Shown here one piece after another: positions 1 through 10,554 of a stretch of 64,000 bases of DNA; position 1 is the first letter of the stretch; each line of letters starts with the position of its first letter. A model generated the notes under the pieces. The model saw only the letters and a list, made by a program, of their open reading frames with translations, did not search any database and was not told the origin of the DNA. The stretch is from Theropithecus gelada (lineage: Eukaryota; Chordata; Mammalia; Primates; Cercopithecidae), in assembly GCF_003255815.1 (NCBI RefSeq), contig NC_037682.1:17677588-17741587 (forward strand). Reading direction: 5' to 3'. Made by a program: the position numbers and the translations under genes.

Positions 1-151
1 GGGCGCCTGTAGTCCCAGCTACTCGGAGGCTGAGGCAGGAGAATGGCCTGAACCTGGGAGGCGGAGCTTGCAGTGAGCCGAGATCGCGCCACTGCACTCC
101 AGCCTGGGTGACACAGCGCGAGACTCCATCTCAAAAAAAAAAAAAAAAAAA
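1..151 (+). mobile_element. AluY, 3' portion cut by window start
   Basis: Right part of a young Alu: the GCGGAGCTTGCAGTGAG variant is AluY-like, followed by an A tail of about 20. The left monomer lies outside the window. Confidence 0.9.
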
Positions 152-331
152 AATACAAAAATTAGCCAGGCATGGTGGCATGCACCTGTAATCCCAGCTA
201 CTCAGAATGCTGAGGCAGGAGAATTGCTTGAACCTGGTTGGCAGAGGTTGCAGTGAGCCAGGATCGCGCCACTGCACTCCAGACTGGGCGACAGAGCCAG
301 ACTCCATCTCAAAAAAAAAAAAAAAAAAAAA
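152..331 (+). mobile_element. Alu right-monomer fragment
   Basis: Starts at the mid-element A-rich linker (ATACAAAAATTAGCC) and runs to an A20 tail. It lies directly behind the previous Alu tail, so the first Alu probably inserted into the linker of this one. Confidence 0.85.
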
Positions 332-529
332 GGCCAGTGGCTGGAGTGTCAGGAACAATGGGGAGTATGCAGTAAGTGGAGGTGGGGCCTGGAGAGGTGG
401 GCAGGGCCAGACCCTGCAGGGTTCTGCAGGCCACACTGGGGACCTTGGCTGTCATTCCAAATGTATTGGTCTTTGAAGATTGTAAGAGGCACAGTAATGC
501 CATCAAATTTACATTTGGGAAACCAAAAA

Positions 530-785
530 TAAAACCCAAATCTCCATTCTAGCTCTCTTTCTACTTCACTCAAGGTCTCCTAGGTTTGGCCCTCTTCCAA
601 CTACAGAAAGGTCAGCCCTTGTACTAGAAGAGCTTTGAGGAACAGAAGACTAGCCAGAACTGAAAGGCAAAACGTTGCTTAGCAACCAGAAGGGTGGGGA
701 AGTGTGGTTTTGCCACCTGGCATCCATTTACCCTTCTTACTAGTGTCTTCAGCCGCAGATTTCCTCTCGGGGAATGGGACAGGCC
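530..785 (+). repeat. Local duplication copy A (MIR end plus X-box segment)
   Basis: About 250 bp matching 2828-3078 in the same orientation at roughly 85% identity by eye. It starts inside MIR 3' sequence (AAAACCCAAATCTCC), runs through a GTTGCTTAGCAAC palindrome and ends near TGTCTTCAGCC. It sits inside an L2 whose text resumes on both sides, so this is the inserted copy and 2828-3078 the source. Confidence 0.75.
674..686. promoter_or_regulatory. X-box-like RFX palindrome, copy A
   Basis: GTTGCTTAGCAAC is a perfect 6-bp inverted repeat around one base and fits the RFX-family X-box pattern (GTTGCY spacer RGCAAC). The 13 bases are unchanged relative to 2972-2984 although the surrounding duplication has diverged. 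Binding is inferred only from motif shape. Confidence 0.45.
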
Positions 786-1073
786 CCCAAATGAAAAAAC
801 TAGCTACAAGTTACCAGTTAGGTAAGAAATGGCAGTGTCTCAGACAGGGGCAGTAGTAATGGGAATGGAAAAAATGAGTGGAATCGAAGTATGCTTTAGA
901 GGGGGAATAGTTAGGATTTAATGATGGATCGTGGCAGGATAAAAGAGAGAGATGTTCAAGGTCACAGGTGTCTGGCATGAGAAACTGAACGGCTGTAGGC
1001 GACATTTATAAAACTGGGTGAAAACTGATTTTGGAGGTGAGGATCAAGATCAAGAGATCTATTTTGAAGATGT

Positions 1074-1341
1074 TAATTTTTTTTTTTCTTAGAGATAGGA
1101 TCCTCCTGTGTCACCCAGGCTGGAGTGCAGTGGTATGATCATAGCTCACTGTAGTCTCAAACTCCTGGGCTCAAGCAATCCTCCCACCTCAGCTCCCTGA
1201 GTAGCTGGGACTACGGGTGCACACAACCACACCTAGCGAATTTAAAAATTTTTAGTGGAGTCAGGGTCTCACTTTGTTGCCCAGGCTGGTCTTGAACTTC
1301 TGGCTTCAAGCAATCCTCCGTCCTCCGCTTCCTAAAACACA
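1074..1341 (-). mobile_element. AluJ, antisense
   Basis: T-run then GAGATAGGATCC, with GGGCTCAAGCAATCC typical of old Alu. Flanked by ATGTTAATTT at 1069-1079 and 1343-1352, a target duplication inside L2. Its 5' end is eroded. Confidence 0.85.
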
Positions 1342-1473
1342 CATGTTAATTTGAGATGACTGTGAGATATCAGAGTAGATGTGGCTATCCCAGCCCCACT
1401 AGACAGGTCAGAGGGAGGCTTCTATCCAAAGGCTTGCTCAGAGGGACAGAATGTTCAGAAAAGAAGGGCAGGG

Positions 1474-1770
1474 CCACCGGGCGCAGTGGCTCACGCCTGT
1501 AATCCCAGCACTTTGGGAGGCTGAGGCAGGTGGATCACCTGAGGTCAGGAGTTTAAGACCAGCCTGACCAACATGGCGAAACCCTGTCTTTACTAAAAAT
1601 ACAAAATTAACTGGGGTGGTGGTGCATGCCTGTAATCCCAGCTACTCGGGAGGCTGAGGCAGGAGAGTCACTTGAACCTGGGAGGCAGAGGTTGTGGTGA
1701 GCCGAGATCGCATCATTGCACTCCAGCCTGGGCGAAAAGAGCGAAACTCTGTCTCTAAAAAAAAAAAAAA
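1474..1770 (+). mobile_element. AluS, full length
   Basis: Complete dimer with A14 tail. Target duplication GAAGGGCAGGGCC occurs at 1461-1473 and 1771-1783. Confidence 0.92.
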
Positions 1771-2083
1771 GAAGGGCAGGGCCTGGCTTCCTGCTCCCTC
1801 ACTGCCAGCTGCTGGGTCCTGGGCCCCCAGACCAAGACTCCTCCAGGATAGATTGTGCAAAATTTGGAATAATCAGTGACCTTTGTTTCTCACCCATCCT
1901 CACAGTTGCTTCAGGTCACCCCCTGATGTGGCACTTACATGCAGAATAACAAGGTTTAGAATAAATACAAGTAAAAGACATGCACTGTGGAAGGGCTTAT
2001 GCTCATTGAACGTGGGCACTAGCCTTTTCTCAGGAGCAGCAAGTCCAGGAACCAGACCCGGACCCTGGGTGGATGGGCCCTCC

Positions 2084-2245
2084 GTCTGCACAGCACTTTG
2101 GGGCTTACAAAGCACTTTCACATCCATTGTCTCATTTGATTCAACAACTTTGGGGGATTATCTTTAACTCCACTTTATATAAGAAGGTGCAGAGAGGTTA
2201 AGTAATTTGCCCGGGTCGCACAGGTATTAGAAGGAGTCAGAAATT
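2084..2245 (+). mobile_element. MIR SINE
   Basis: Core-SINE text: CACTTTCACATCCATTGTCTCATTTGATTC style, then GCAGAGAGGTTAAGTAATTTGCC and the GGTCGCACAGGTA end. The 1785-2083 stretch before it holds nothing I recognise. Confidence 0.8.
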
Positions 2246-2252
2246 AAGGACA

Positions 2253-2544
2253 GGGGCCAGGCGCAGTGGCTTACACCTATAATCCCAGCCATTTGGGAGG
2301 CGTGGGCCTCCCTGAGGTCAGGAGTTCGAGACCAGTGTGGCCAACATGGCAAAACCCCATCTCTACTAAAAACAAAACTTAGCTGGGCATGGTGGTATGC
2401 ACCTGTAGTCTCAGCTACTCGGGAGGCTGAGGCAGGAGAATTGCTTGAGCCCGGGAGGGGGAGGTTGCAGCAAGCCAAGATCGTGCCACCACACTCCAGC
2501 CTGGGTGACGAGCGAGACTCAGTCTCAGAAAAAAAAAAAAAGAA
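2253..2544 (+). mobile_element. Alu, full length
   Basis: Dimer starting GGCCAGGCGCAGTGG, ending in A13. AGAAATTAA flanks both sides (near 2239 and 2542). Internal small deletion near 2300 (GGCGTGGGCCTCCC). Confidence 0.9.
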
Positions 2545-2754
2545 ATTAAATTATCAGAAACCAAAACAAATCATCTGATGCCAAGATTGAGGCACTTTCT
2601 AGCAAGCCACATTCCATGGCAGGGATTGCCCATGCTCAGAGAAAGCTGCCTTCACTTCTAAGATATAATATGAGAGGCACAGGAGGCCCCCACTGCGTAT
2701 GACATTGCCCAGAACCCAGCCTAGTAAGTTGCAAGGGCCCCACAGAGGTTCTAT

Positions 2755-2880
2755 TCAGTCTCCTCGTCTTACAGCTGAAGAAAAAACTGAGACTCAGGAA
2801 GCGAAGAAAGTACGTGGCAATATCAGGACTAAAACCCAAATCTCCAGCCCAGATCTCTTTCCACTTCACTCAAGGCCCCG
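2755..2880 (+). mobile_element. MIR SINE
   Basis: CTTACAGCTGAAGAAAAAAC then GGCAATATCAGGACTAAAAC match MIR centre and 3' half. Its 3' end is carried into the duplicated segment also present at 530-785, which makes this the donor locus. Confidence 0.75.
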
Positions 2881-3078
2881 GGTTTGGCCCTCTTCCAACT
2901 CCAGAATGGTCAGCCCTTGTGCTAGGCGAGCTTTGCAGAACAGAAGAGGAACCAGAGCAGAAAAACAAAATGTTGCTTAGCAACCAGAAGGGTGGGCATG
3001 TGTGGTTTTGCCACCTGGCATCCATTTACCCTTCTTTCTAGTGTCTTCATCCCCGGCTTATTCTCAGGGGACCAGCTA
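2828..3078 (+). repeat. Local duplication copy B (source)
   Basis: Partner of 530-785, 2.3 kb downstream. It is continuous with a MIR on its left and with unflanked single-copy sequence on its right, which supports this as the original. 3080-3404 continues as sequence I cannot assign, including a CCAATCGGAGCATCACATTC stretch. Confidence 0.75.
2972..2984. promoter_or_regulatory. X-box-like RFX palindrome, copy B
   Basis: Identical GTTGCTTAGCAAC palindrome to 674-686. RFX recognition is inferred from motif alone. Confidence 0.45.
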
Positions 3079-3418
3079 CACCCCCTTTTCAGGCTCTGCT
3101 CCTCAAAGAAATTCATTTCCTGGAGTTCACTTCACTTCCCGCTCCAAGAGTGGGCATGTGACTCAGGTTTGTCCAATCGGAGCATCACATTCCTCTGGCC
3201 AGTAAAGTAGGGGTCTGGGGCGGGTAGCCGGTGGATAGGCTTTTCACATGTAATGCTTCACAATACTGCAAAGCACCACCCAAGGACCGGAGGCTGGCTG
3301 AAGTGCTTTACGGGCAAGGTCCTGAGTCTAATCCTGCCTCCTCTGCAACTCCAAGTCACGGCCTGATTTTGGCCAGCTGTTCATGGATGTGAATAAACAG
3401 GGAAGAAAATGTGAATCC

Positions 3419-3716
3419 AGGCCGGGTGCAGTGACTCACGCCTGTAATCCCAGCACTTTGGGAGGCCAAGGCTGGCAGATCACTTGAGGCCAGGAGTTCA
3501 AGACCAGCCTGTCCCAACATGGTGAAACCCCACGTGTACTAAAAATAGAAAAAAGTAGCTGGCTATGACGGCGTGCACCTGTAGTCCCAGCTGCTTAGGA
3601 GGCTGCAGCATGGGAATCACTTGAACCCAGGAGGCGAAGGTTGCGGTGAGCCAAGATCATACCGTTGCACTCCATCCTGGGTGACAGAGCAAGACTCTGT
3701 CTCAAAAAGAAAAAAG
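3419..3716 (+). mobile_element. Alu, full length
   Basis: Dimer starting GGCCGGGTGCAGTGAC. Target duplication GAAAATGTGAATC lies at about 3405 and again at 3718. Confidence 0.92.
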
Positions 3717-3861
3717 GAAAATGTGAATCGAGTGACACAAACCTCTCGACAATATAACTCCAATGTCCTGCTAACAGGGGAGGAGGGGGAAGTCTTGGAA
3801 GGCTCACAAATTTCTCAAGATTCCTAAACTCAAAGTACAGATTGCAAAGAGAAGTAGCAGA

Positions 3862-3975
3862 GACTCACCCATCTCCCCCATATCTCAGACAAGGAAACCA
3901 AAGCCCAAACTGGGGAGGTGAGTCCTTAAAGCCATGCAGTGAGTAGGTGCCCCCAGGTCAGTACTCAGCCAACAA
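3862..3975 (+). mobile_element. MIR fragment
   Basis: CTCAGACAAGGAAACCAAAG and GCCATGCAGTGAGTAGGTG align with the MIR centre. Diverged and short. Confidence 0.5.
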
Positions 3976-4022
3976 TGGTCCCCGACTGCTTTTATGTTAT
4001 GAAAGCAAATAGCCCAGGGTCA

Positions 4023-4338
4023 TTTTTTATTTTTTGTTTTATTTATTTATTTTTTTGAGATGGAGTCTCGCTTTGTTGCCCAGGCTGGAGTGCAGTGGCG
4101 TGATCTGGTCTCCCTGCAACCTCTGCCTCCTGGGTTCAAACGATTCTCCTGCCTCAGCCTCCTGAGTAGCTGGGATTACAGGTGCCCACCACCACGCCCA
4201 GCTAATTTTTGTATTTTTAGTAGAGACAGGGTTTCACCATGTTGGCCAGGCTAGTCTTGAACTCCTGACCTCAGGTGATCTGCCCGCCTCAGCCTCCCAA
4301 AGTGCTGGGATGACAGGCGTCTTTTTTTTTTTTTTTTC
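4023..4338 (-). mobile_element. AluS, antisense, 5' end lost
   Basis: T-rich tail with TTTA interruptions, then full dimer to GATGACAGGCGT. It is followed by a second T17 run (4322-4338) rather than the usual Alu 5' end, so the terminus was replaced. Confidence 0.88.
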
Positions 4339-4761
4339 CTTTAACCACTAAGTGGGTAGACAGATGGCACCTTCAGCCTTGCAGATTGGGATACTTGTGA
4401 AAGCTGAAGAATATCCTTTGGCACCCCTGTCTCCTTAGTAGCAGCAACAGAGGCAGCCCTGCCCCAGCTGCATTTTTCTCAGGCTTTCTCAGACAAAGGG
4501 CCTGCATGCCTTGCCTTGTTATCTCTTCGTCTTAATCAGCTCTGCTCCATTTTCTATCATGTTTTATCTGCAAAAGCCTCCTTGGCTGTCCAACAGGAAA
4601 GCTGGGACGAGGTCCCAGCGTTACTTTGAAAGCCAAGCTGGGACTGGTTTGATGGGAGAAAGAACAGCGGATGTGCTGGGCCTGCAGCCCGCCGTGCCTT
4701 CAGAGATCCGTATCTCTACACGCGAAGGCAGTGTGGGGGAGGAGAAAGAGCAGGCCGGCTG
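4339..4761. other. No recognised feature
   Basis: Single-copy-looking sequence. A 115-codon open frame crosses it (4511-4858) but it continues into a MIR and has no splice, codon or domain support. Confidence 0.4.
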
Positions 4762-4905
4762 GCCTGGGTTCACAGTCCAGCTACTCCCCAGCTGTGTGAC
4801 TTTCAGTGAGATATTTCACTTTCTGAACCTTACCTTCCCCATCTGTGAAAGAGGATGATACCACTTGCCTCGCAGGGTTGTTGGACCGCATGTGTAGCGT
4901 CATTA
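4762..4905 (-). mobile_element. MIR SINE, antisense
   Basis: CAGCTGTGTGACTTTCAGTG, CCATCTGTGAAAGAGGATG and GCAGGGTTGTTGGACCGCAT follow the reversed MIR consensus closely. Confidence 0.85.
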
Positions 4906-5059
4906 GCTCTGAACCTGGAGGATGGAGCTCTGGCTATATTTGTTTTCCTGGTGCTCAAGGTGTGGCGTCGTACTACTGAAGAATCAGTATTCTTATCCAC
5001 AGGATTAGAATTAGTATTCTATCTGCCCTGAAGGTTGGGCTGTAGCATGATAGGCAGAG

Positions 5060-5228
5060 CCCAGGAACTGGGTCTGAGAATGGTGCTGATGCTCACCAGC
5101 TGTGGCTAATCCCACTCTTCTCTAAGATTCAATTTCCTCGTCTCTAAGTGGAAAGCTTAATACCTTTCCTGCATCCTGATACTATAGTTATGAAAGTGCC
5201 TTGTTAACTGTAAAATACTATGTCAGTT
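5060..5228 (-). mobile_element. MIR fragment, antisense
   Basis: Weak match: AATTTCCTCGTCTCTAAGTG and a GTTAACTGTAAAATACTATG end. Another small piece (GACCTTGGGCAAGTCATTAA) follows at 5277. Confidence 0.5.
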
Positions 5229-5307
5229 TTATTTCTTCTTATTAGTACACACTGGTGTATAATCAAATCCTTCTGAGACCTTGGGCAAGTCATTAAACCC
5301 CTCTGGG

Positions 5308-5800
5308 TATATCCATCAGGGTCCCAGCAGGAAACAGATGGCACATTCAAACTGGGCAATTTGATTAGCGTGTAATAATGGGGCTATTTACAAAGATGTA
5401 GGCACAGAATGGATAGGGCAGTACCTAGTAACCACAAGGAGCCCTTGCTCCCCCTCGGCCTTGAAAGAGTGAGGGAGAAGCAATTCCTTGGACCAGAGAT
5501 GGCAGCTGCATGGAGAAGGCCACCTGACAAGGGCCGTGGCCTTCAGAGGAGGGATGCAGCTCATCCAGGGTGCCCTTGCAAGGGGGCGGTTGAGGAAATA
5601 CCCATATCTCGCTCTCCTCCTGTCCTTTGATCTCCGGTGCATGCTTTCCTTTGGCCTCACCAAACTGGAAACCAGAGGGTAAAGGAACTCCTTGATGCAG
5701 TCCATATGGGTCACCCTCCCAGGACACAGGACAGGATGGAAAGGGTGGAGAGCAGGTCGGGTGACGGGGAGTAGGGGGGAATTGGCAGGTATCCAGTTGC
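5308..5800 (-). mobile_element. LTR-like interspersed repeat, antisense
   Basis: TCAGGGTCCCAGCAGGAAAC, GGGCTATTTACAAAGATG and GATGCAGTCCATATGGGTC resemble a common primate LTR-type repeat in reverse. I cannot name the family. Open frames here are incidental. Confidence 0.45.
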
Positions 5801-6464
5801 CCTGGGCTTTAATGTATTTCACAATTAGAGGAAGGTGTTGAATGAGATGATGTCTCCTTCTTTCCCACCCCCTAACAGATGCTCAGTGCTTTTTCCAAGC
5901 TTCAGATCTGGACCTAGGGTTAGATCGTAAGCCAGAATCCAAGCCCTCTCCCAGGGAGATCTTTAGTCTTCCTGATTAATCAAGAACAAGGACATCCTTT
6001 TCTGGCAGCCCCAAATTTAAATTACCCCCTTTGAGTCCCATACTCAAAGCAGTGGGTAAGCCAGCCACAAAGCGGGTAATTCTTTGGATTACTATGTTTT
6101 AGTATTTATTTTTCTCTTTTAATCAAAGTGCGCCAGGTGCATGTCTCAAATGTTAAACAGATGCCCTTCCGCTTTCATTCACTGGGGAAAAAAAAAACTA
6201 ATGCAATGTAGATGTCTCTTTAGGCCTTATCTTTAGAAATAATAAATTGCGTGCAAGTGAACACCCTAGAGCAATCTAATTTCTTCCAGTACCTTCTAGC
6301 TGACAGGCAGTGTGGCTCCCAGGGGAGAAATCAAAGAACTGAGTAATCTTGGAGAGACAATAGTTCCCAAGTCCCCTTTTTCGCTCCATCCTATTCCGGA
6401 TGGTTGCTATAAATCATATGCCTGTAAAAGAAGAGATAAGAGAGGGCTTCCCCAGAAATTCCAG
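5801..6464. other. No recognised feature
   Basis: AT-rich single-copy-looking DNA. I see no repeat, RNA or coding signal in it. Confidence 0.4.
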
Positions 6465-7035
6465 CATGGGCAGTACAGAACAATAGTTAAAACCAAGGGC
6501 TCCAGGCCTGGCACGGGAGCTCACGCCTGTAATCCCAGCACTTTGGGAGGCCGAGGCAGGCGGATCACTTGAGGTCAGGAGTTCGAGACCAGTCTGGCCA
6601 ACATGATGAAACTCCATCTCTACTAAAAAGACAAAAATTAGCCGGGTGTGATAGTAGGCGCCTGTAATCCCAGCTACTCCAGAGACTGAGGCCAAAAAAT
6701 CGCTTGAACCTGGGAGGCAGAGGTTGCATTGAGCCAAGATTGTGCCACTGAACTCCAGCCTGGGCAACAGAGTGAGACTCCGTCTCAAACAAACAAACAA
6801 ACAAAAACCAAACCAAACCAAAACAAAAAACCATGTGCTCTGGAGACAGTAAAACCTGGGTTCAAGTCCTTGCTCTGTCACTCACAAAGTTGTCTCTGTG
6901 ACCTTGGATAAGTGACCTAAGTTTCAGTCACCTCATCTGTCAAATGAACATCATAATACTCTACCTACTCGTAGGGTTATTTCAAGAATTGCATGAAATG
7001 GTACATGTCTTTGGCATTCCATAAGCAGTAGTGGA
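6465..7035 (-). mobile_element. MIR SINE, antisense, split by Alu
   Basis: Starts GCAGTACAGAACAATAGTTA, is interrupted by an Alu, then resumes at about 6830 with GACCTTGGATAAGTGACC and TCATCTGTCAAATGAAC. Well preserved. Confidence 0.85.
6505..6829 (+). mobile_element. AluS inserted in MIR
   Basis: Full dimer. Tail is (CAAA)n with CCAAA interruptions instead of pure A. Likely duplication ACCAAGGGCTCC / ACCATGTGCTCTGG. Confidence 0.9.
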
Positions 7036-7418
7036 GGGGAAGTTGGGAGCTAAGGACACACTAGATCCACAATAGTGCCCCCTTGCCAGCCATGGTACAT
7101 CATGTATGCTTCTTCTGTGGCCCTCATTGCTTTCCCTTGCATTTTAGCCATCGCTACCATCCCCCTGCTCTTGACATGTCAGTCAGTACTGGCCACACCC
7201 ACAGTCCCTTCACTGAGGAGCGCTGCTCTTCCCCCCACTGCTATAAATCAGGGGTAGTTTTTAGCTCCTTAAGCAAATCACCATAATAAAATACTGTGTT
7301 TTATTTATTCACCCATCATAGATACAAGACAAAGAAAGGCCATCCTGGTTCTGTAATGCAGACGAACCTAGAATCAGAGAACCTAGGTATTGTACTAGAT
7401 GGAACCTGGAAGACTGAC
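7036..7418. other. No recognised feature
   Basis: Single-copy-looking sequence between a MIR and an Alu. Short open frames only. Confidence 0.4.
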
Positions 7419-7698
7419 TTTTTTTTTTTTTTTTTTTTTGAGATGAGGTCTCACTCTGTCACCCAGGTTGAAGCCCGGTGGTGCGATCTTGGCTCACTGC
7501 AACCTCCACCTCACAGGCTGAGGTGATCCTCCCACCTCTGCTTCCCAAGTAGCTGGAATCACAGGCACACGCCACCACGCCTGGCTAATTTTAGTATTTT
7601 TTGTAGAGATGAGGTTTTGCCATGTTGACCAGACTGGTCTTGAACTTCTCAGCTCACCTCCTCAGCCTCCCGAAGACGTGAAACACTGCACCCAACCT
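7419..7698 (-). mobile_element. Alu, antisense, diverged
   Basis: T22 then GAGATGAGGTCTCACTCTG. Lacks part of the left monomer near 7665, where the usual CAAAGTGCTGGGATTACAGG is deleted. Confidence 0.88.
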
Positions 7699-7984
7699 AG
7701 ACGAGTGACTTAACCATGGGTTTCTATGTGAAACCTATCAACGCACTGTGACAACACTAACCACCTGTGGAAAGCCAGACTGCAAACGCAAAGCATACTT
7801 AGGAAAGAAGAAAAGAAAGGCCAGAGGAAAGGAAGTTTGAAACATATTTACCTTTTATTTCTAATTTTTAAATATATTCATTTTTCTACTTATTTATTAT
7901 TTACCTTTTATTTATTGGGAATTAACAAGGAGTTTTCCTATGAGATCATAAGTTGAGGACCACAACTCTGGGAAAGCTTTATCT

Positions 7985-8075
7985 TCCCCATTTTTTACAG
8001 CTGAGGAAATGAGCTCAGAGAGGGTAAGCAACATACCCAGAGTCACACAGCAAGTTAGAGAAAAAGTTAAAATCT
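7985..8075 (+). mobile_element. MIR fragment
   Basis: TTTACAGCTGAGGAAATGAG, GGGTAAGCAACATACCCAGA and TCACACAGCAAGTTAG are the MIR 3' half. The preceding 7699-7984 is unassigned AT-rich DNA. Confidence 0.8.
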
Positions 8076-8235
8076 CAACAGAGTGATACATATGTTTTGC
8101 GTCACCCCTTTCAAAAGTAGGTTGTTAACATTCTTTATAAACAGCCCGTGTAGTTTCCTGACGTTTTGCTTGTATGTCAACACCACAGACTCTTATGCAA
8201 TGTTATAAAATTTCACCATGATCTGTTTGCATTAC

Positions 8236-8345
8236 AACAATGTACCTAAACAAAACAAGACAAAACAAATGAACAAATAAAAAAGATGAGGCAATTGATC
8301 AGAGAAAAATTTTCTTTAGGTACATTGTTGCCCAATTGCCTAATC
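8236..8345. repeat. Interleaved inverted repeats
   Basis: Arm A (8236-8250) pairs with 8315-8329 over 15 perfect bases (AACAATGTACCTAAA). Arm B (8285-8297) pairs with 8333-8345, 12 of 13 (GATGAGGCAATTG). The order A-B-A'-B' is pseudoknot topology. No known element recognised. Confidence 0.6.
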
Positions 8346-8415
8346 TTTTACATCTGTCTTTCATGGTGATAAACCACTGGCCTAGAGGAATCATCCAAGA
8401 ATTTAAAGTGTGCTC

Positions 8416-8550
8416 TGGCCAGGCGCGGTGGCTCATGTCTATAGTCCTAACACTTTGGGGAGGCTGAGGCAGGAGGATTGCTTGAGTTCAGGAGTTTGAG
8501 ATCAGCCTGGGCAATATTGTGAGACAACCCCCTGTCTCAAAAATAAAAAT
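8416..8550 (+). mobile_element. Free left Alu monomer (FLAM type)
   Basis: Single monomer ending in an AAAATAAAAAT tail. Target duplication AAAGTGTGCTCT at 8404 and 8551 shows it inserted as a monomer rather than being a broken dimer. Confidence 0.9.
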
Positions 8551-8562
8551 AAAGTGTGCTCT

Positions 8563-8895
8563 TTCAGCCTGGCTTGCACCCTCCTTCCTTCATACCGCCT
8601 TTAGTAAATGATAAAGTCTTACTCTAAAATCTTGAGCCTGTGGTCTTATTTTTCTGCATCCTTTTTCTCTTTCCAGCCCCACAGCAGTTTCTCCAGGTCA
8701 GGTCTTCAGATTATTGCGATAAGCTCTTGATGTTCTTCTCGCCTCTAGCCTCTCCATTCTAATCATTTTACACACATTAGTGATTAATTTATCTACTATA
8801 CTGCTCATATCACAGTATTTAAATATTTTCATTAGCTTCCTGTTCCCTATAGGAAAAAAGCCTCTTCCTTCTTTTTTTAAATTTTGTCTTCTTTC
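8563..8895. other. No recognised feature
   Basis: Pyrimidine-biased sequence without an identifiable repeat or coding signal. Confidence 0.4.
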
Positions 8896-8908
8896 TAATC
8901 TGCCTTCC

Positions 8909-9060
8909 ACATATATATACACACACACACATATACACATATATACACACACATATACATATATACACGTATATATACATATATACACATATACATATAT
9001 ACACGTATATATACATATATACACATATACATATATACATACATACACACACACACACAC
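8909..9060. repeat. CA/TA/TACG microsatellite with 36-bp higher-order unit
   Basis: Mixed (TA)(CA) array. Between about 8955 and 9030 a 36-bp unit containing ATATACACGTATATATAC is repeated twice in tandem. The array sits at the tail end of the antisense Alu that follows. Confidence 0.85.
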
Positions 9061-9351
9061 AAATTTTTTAGATGGAGTCTCGCTCTGTCACCCAGGCTGG
9101 AGTACAGTGGCGCGATCTCTTCTCACTGCAACCTCTGCCTCCCAGGTTCAAGCAATGCTCCCACGTCAGCCTCCCAAGTAGCTGGGATTACAGGCGTGCA
9201 CCACCACACATGGCTAATTTTTGTATTTTTAGTAGAGACGGGGTATCACCATGGTGGCCAGGCTGGTCTTAAACTCCTGGCCTCAAGCTATCCACCTGCC
9301 TCAGCCTCCCAAAGTGCTGGGATTACAGGTGTAAGCCACCATGCCTGACCT
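9061..9351 (-). mobile_element. AluS, antisense, tail replaced by microsatellite
   Basis: Full dimer. CTGCCTTCC flanks the microsatellite-plus-Alu unit (about 8899 and 9351), so the array evolved from the Alu A tail. Confidence 0.9.
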
Positions 9352-10201
9352 GCCTTCCCAATATTAACACCCATGCTCCATCGCCTCCATCAAACTGTAC
9401 TTTTCACTGTTGCCCTCTTCTCCCTGTACTTTCCCAAAATGATGTGTCCAGGCCCCGTTTCTCCTGCCTCTGTCTCTGCTTTTTTCTGTCTCCCTCCAGG
9501 CTCTGCCTCCTTGGTGAGGACTCCATGCTCGGAATTCTCCCCTTCTGCCTGCAAAGTAACGGCCGGTGGCTTCTAAGGATATGCGCTTCCATGTTCAAAT
9601 TCAGCAGAGAAAAGAACCTCTGCTTCCTGGGAAATCTCTTTGTCCTGACTGGCCTGAGTTTTGTCATACGGCCCCATCTTTGAATCAAAGCCCATGGCAG
9701 AGGGAGGGGAGAGGCTGATCGTAGGAACTCCCCGAATTTCCCAGTCGTGAGGTTTGGGTAGGACTGACTCCCAGCTTCAAGTCTGGGGATAGGCCCTGAT
9801 TGGCTTGGAGTAGTTTGGGGAAGACACTCTGGAGCTCTGGAGGCCACACCTTCCATAAAGCCTCTCCCTCACCCCCTTAGCTGGAAAGCAATTTTTTCTC
9901 TGAATTTGTGAGGTTCTTCTGAGCATTTCTTTTATTGGAGGAAGCACTGTCTACCTTGCGTTAAAGGCCTGTCTCATCTCTGTGTCCTGAGCATCCACGG
10001 TGGTGCACACCACACCTACAATCTCCTATAAGAAATGGCCCTGTCCACAGTGCCTGACTCAGCAGCCAGCCCTCTGTGTTCTCCTGTCTGTCCTGTCTCC
10101 CTGCTGGCCATGCTGATTAGACTTGGGGCGGACACCTGAACCAAAGGCTGCCAACCAGAGGCCGGCCAGCAGCTTCTGAGGGGTCTGTAAGAAACAGTTC
10201 C
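9352..10201. other. No recognised feature (850 bp)
   Basis: Among the longer repeat-poor stretches of the first 20 kb. A 150-codon frame on the minus strand (9404-9856) has no recognisable domain and I do not support it as a gene. Confidence 0.4.
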
Positions 10202-10508
10202 AGCTAGGCATGGCAACTCATGCCTATAATCCCAGCACTTTGGGAGGCCGAGGCGGATGGATTACTTGAGGTCAGGAGTTCGAGACCAGCCTGGCCAACA
10301 TGGTGAAACCCCGTCTCTACAAAAATACAAACATTAGCTGGGCTTGGTGGCACATGCCTGTAATTTCAGCTGGTCAGGAGGCTGAGGCAGGAGAATCGCT
10401 TGAAGCCGCAAGGTGGAGGTTGCAGTGAGCTGAGATCGAGATTGCGCCACTGCACTACAGCCTGGGTGACAGAGAGGGACTCCGTCTCGAAAAGAAAAGA
10501 AAAAAAAG
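10202..10508 (+). mobile_element. Alu, full length
   Basis: Dimer starting AGCTAGGCATGGCAACTC with an (AAAAG)n tail. A GAGATC is duplicated inside the right monomer (10433-10444). Confidence 0.9.
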
Positions 10509-10554
10509 AGTGATTTTTATCTATTATCAGCCAAGAGTGGTCTCAGCCAATATG

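Larger units (their letters stand above)
332..1440 (-). mobile_element. L2 LINE, minus strand, interrupted
   Basis: Reads as antisense-orientated ancient LINE2 text. The 332-490 part resembles the L2 stretch GGCTGGAGAGGTGGGCAGGG. The 800-1070 part resumes the L2 line, and it continues at 1342-1440 after an AluJ. The 500-785 part is foreign to L2 and is annotated separately as a duplicated segment. Family call is by recognition; no coding capacity remains. Confidence 0.6.

Noticed and set aside
9404..9856. 150-codon minus-strand frame
   Set aside because: Low-complexity arginine/serine composition and no domain. Overlapping frames are equally open.
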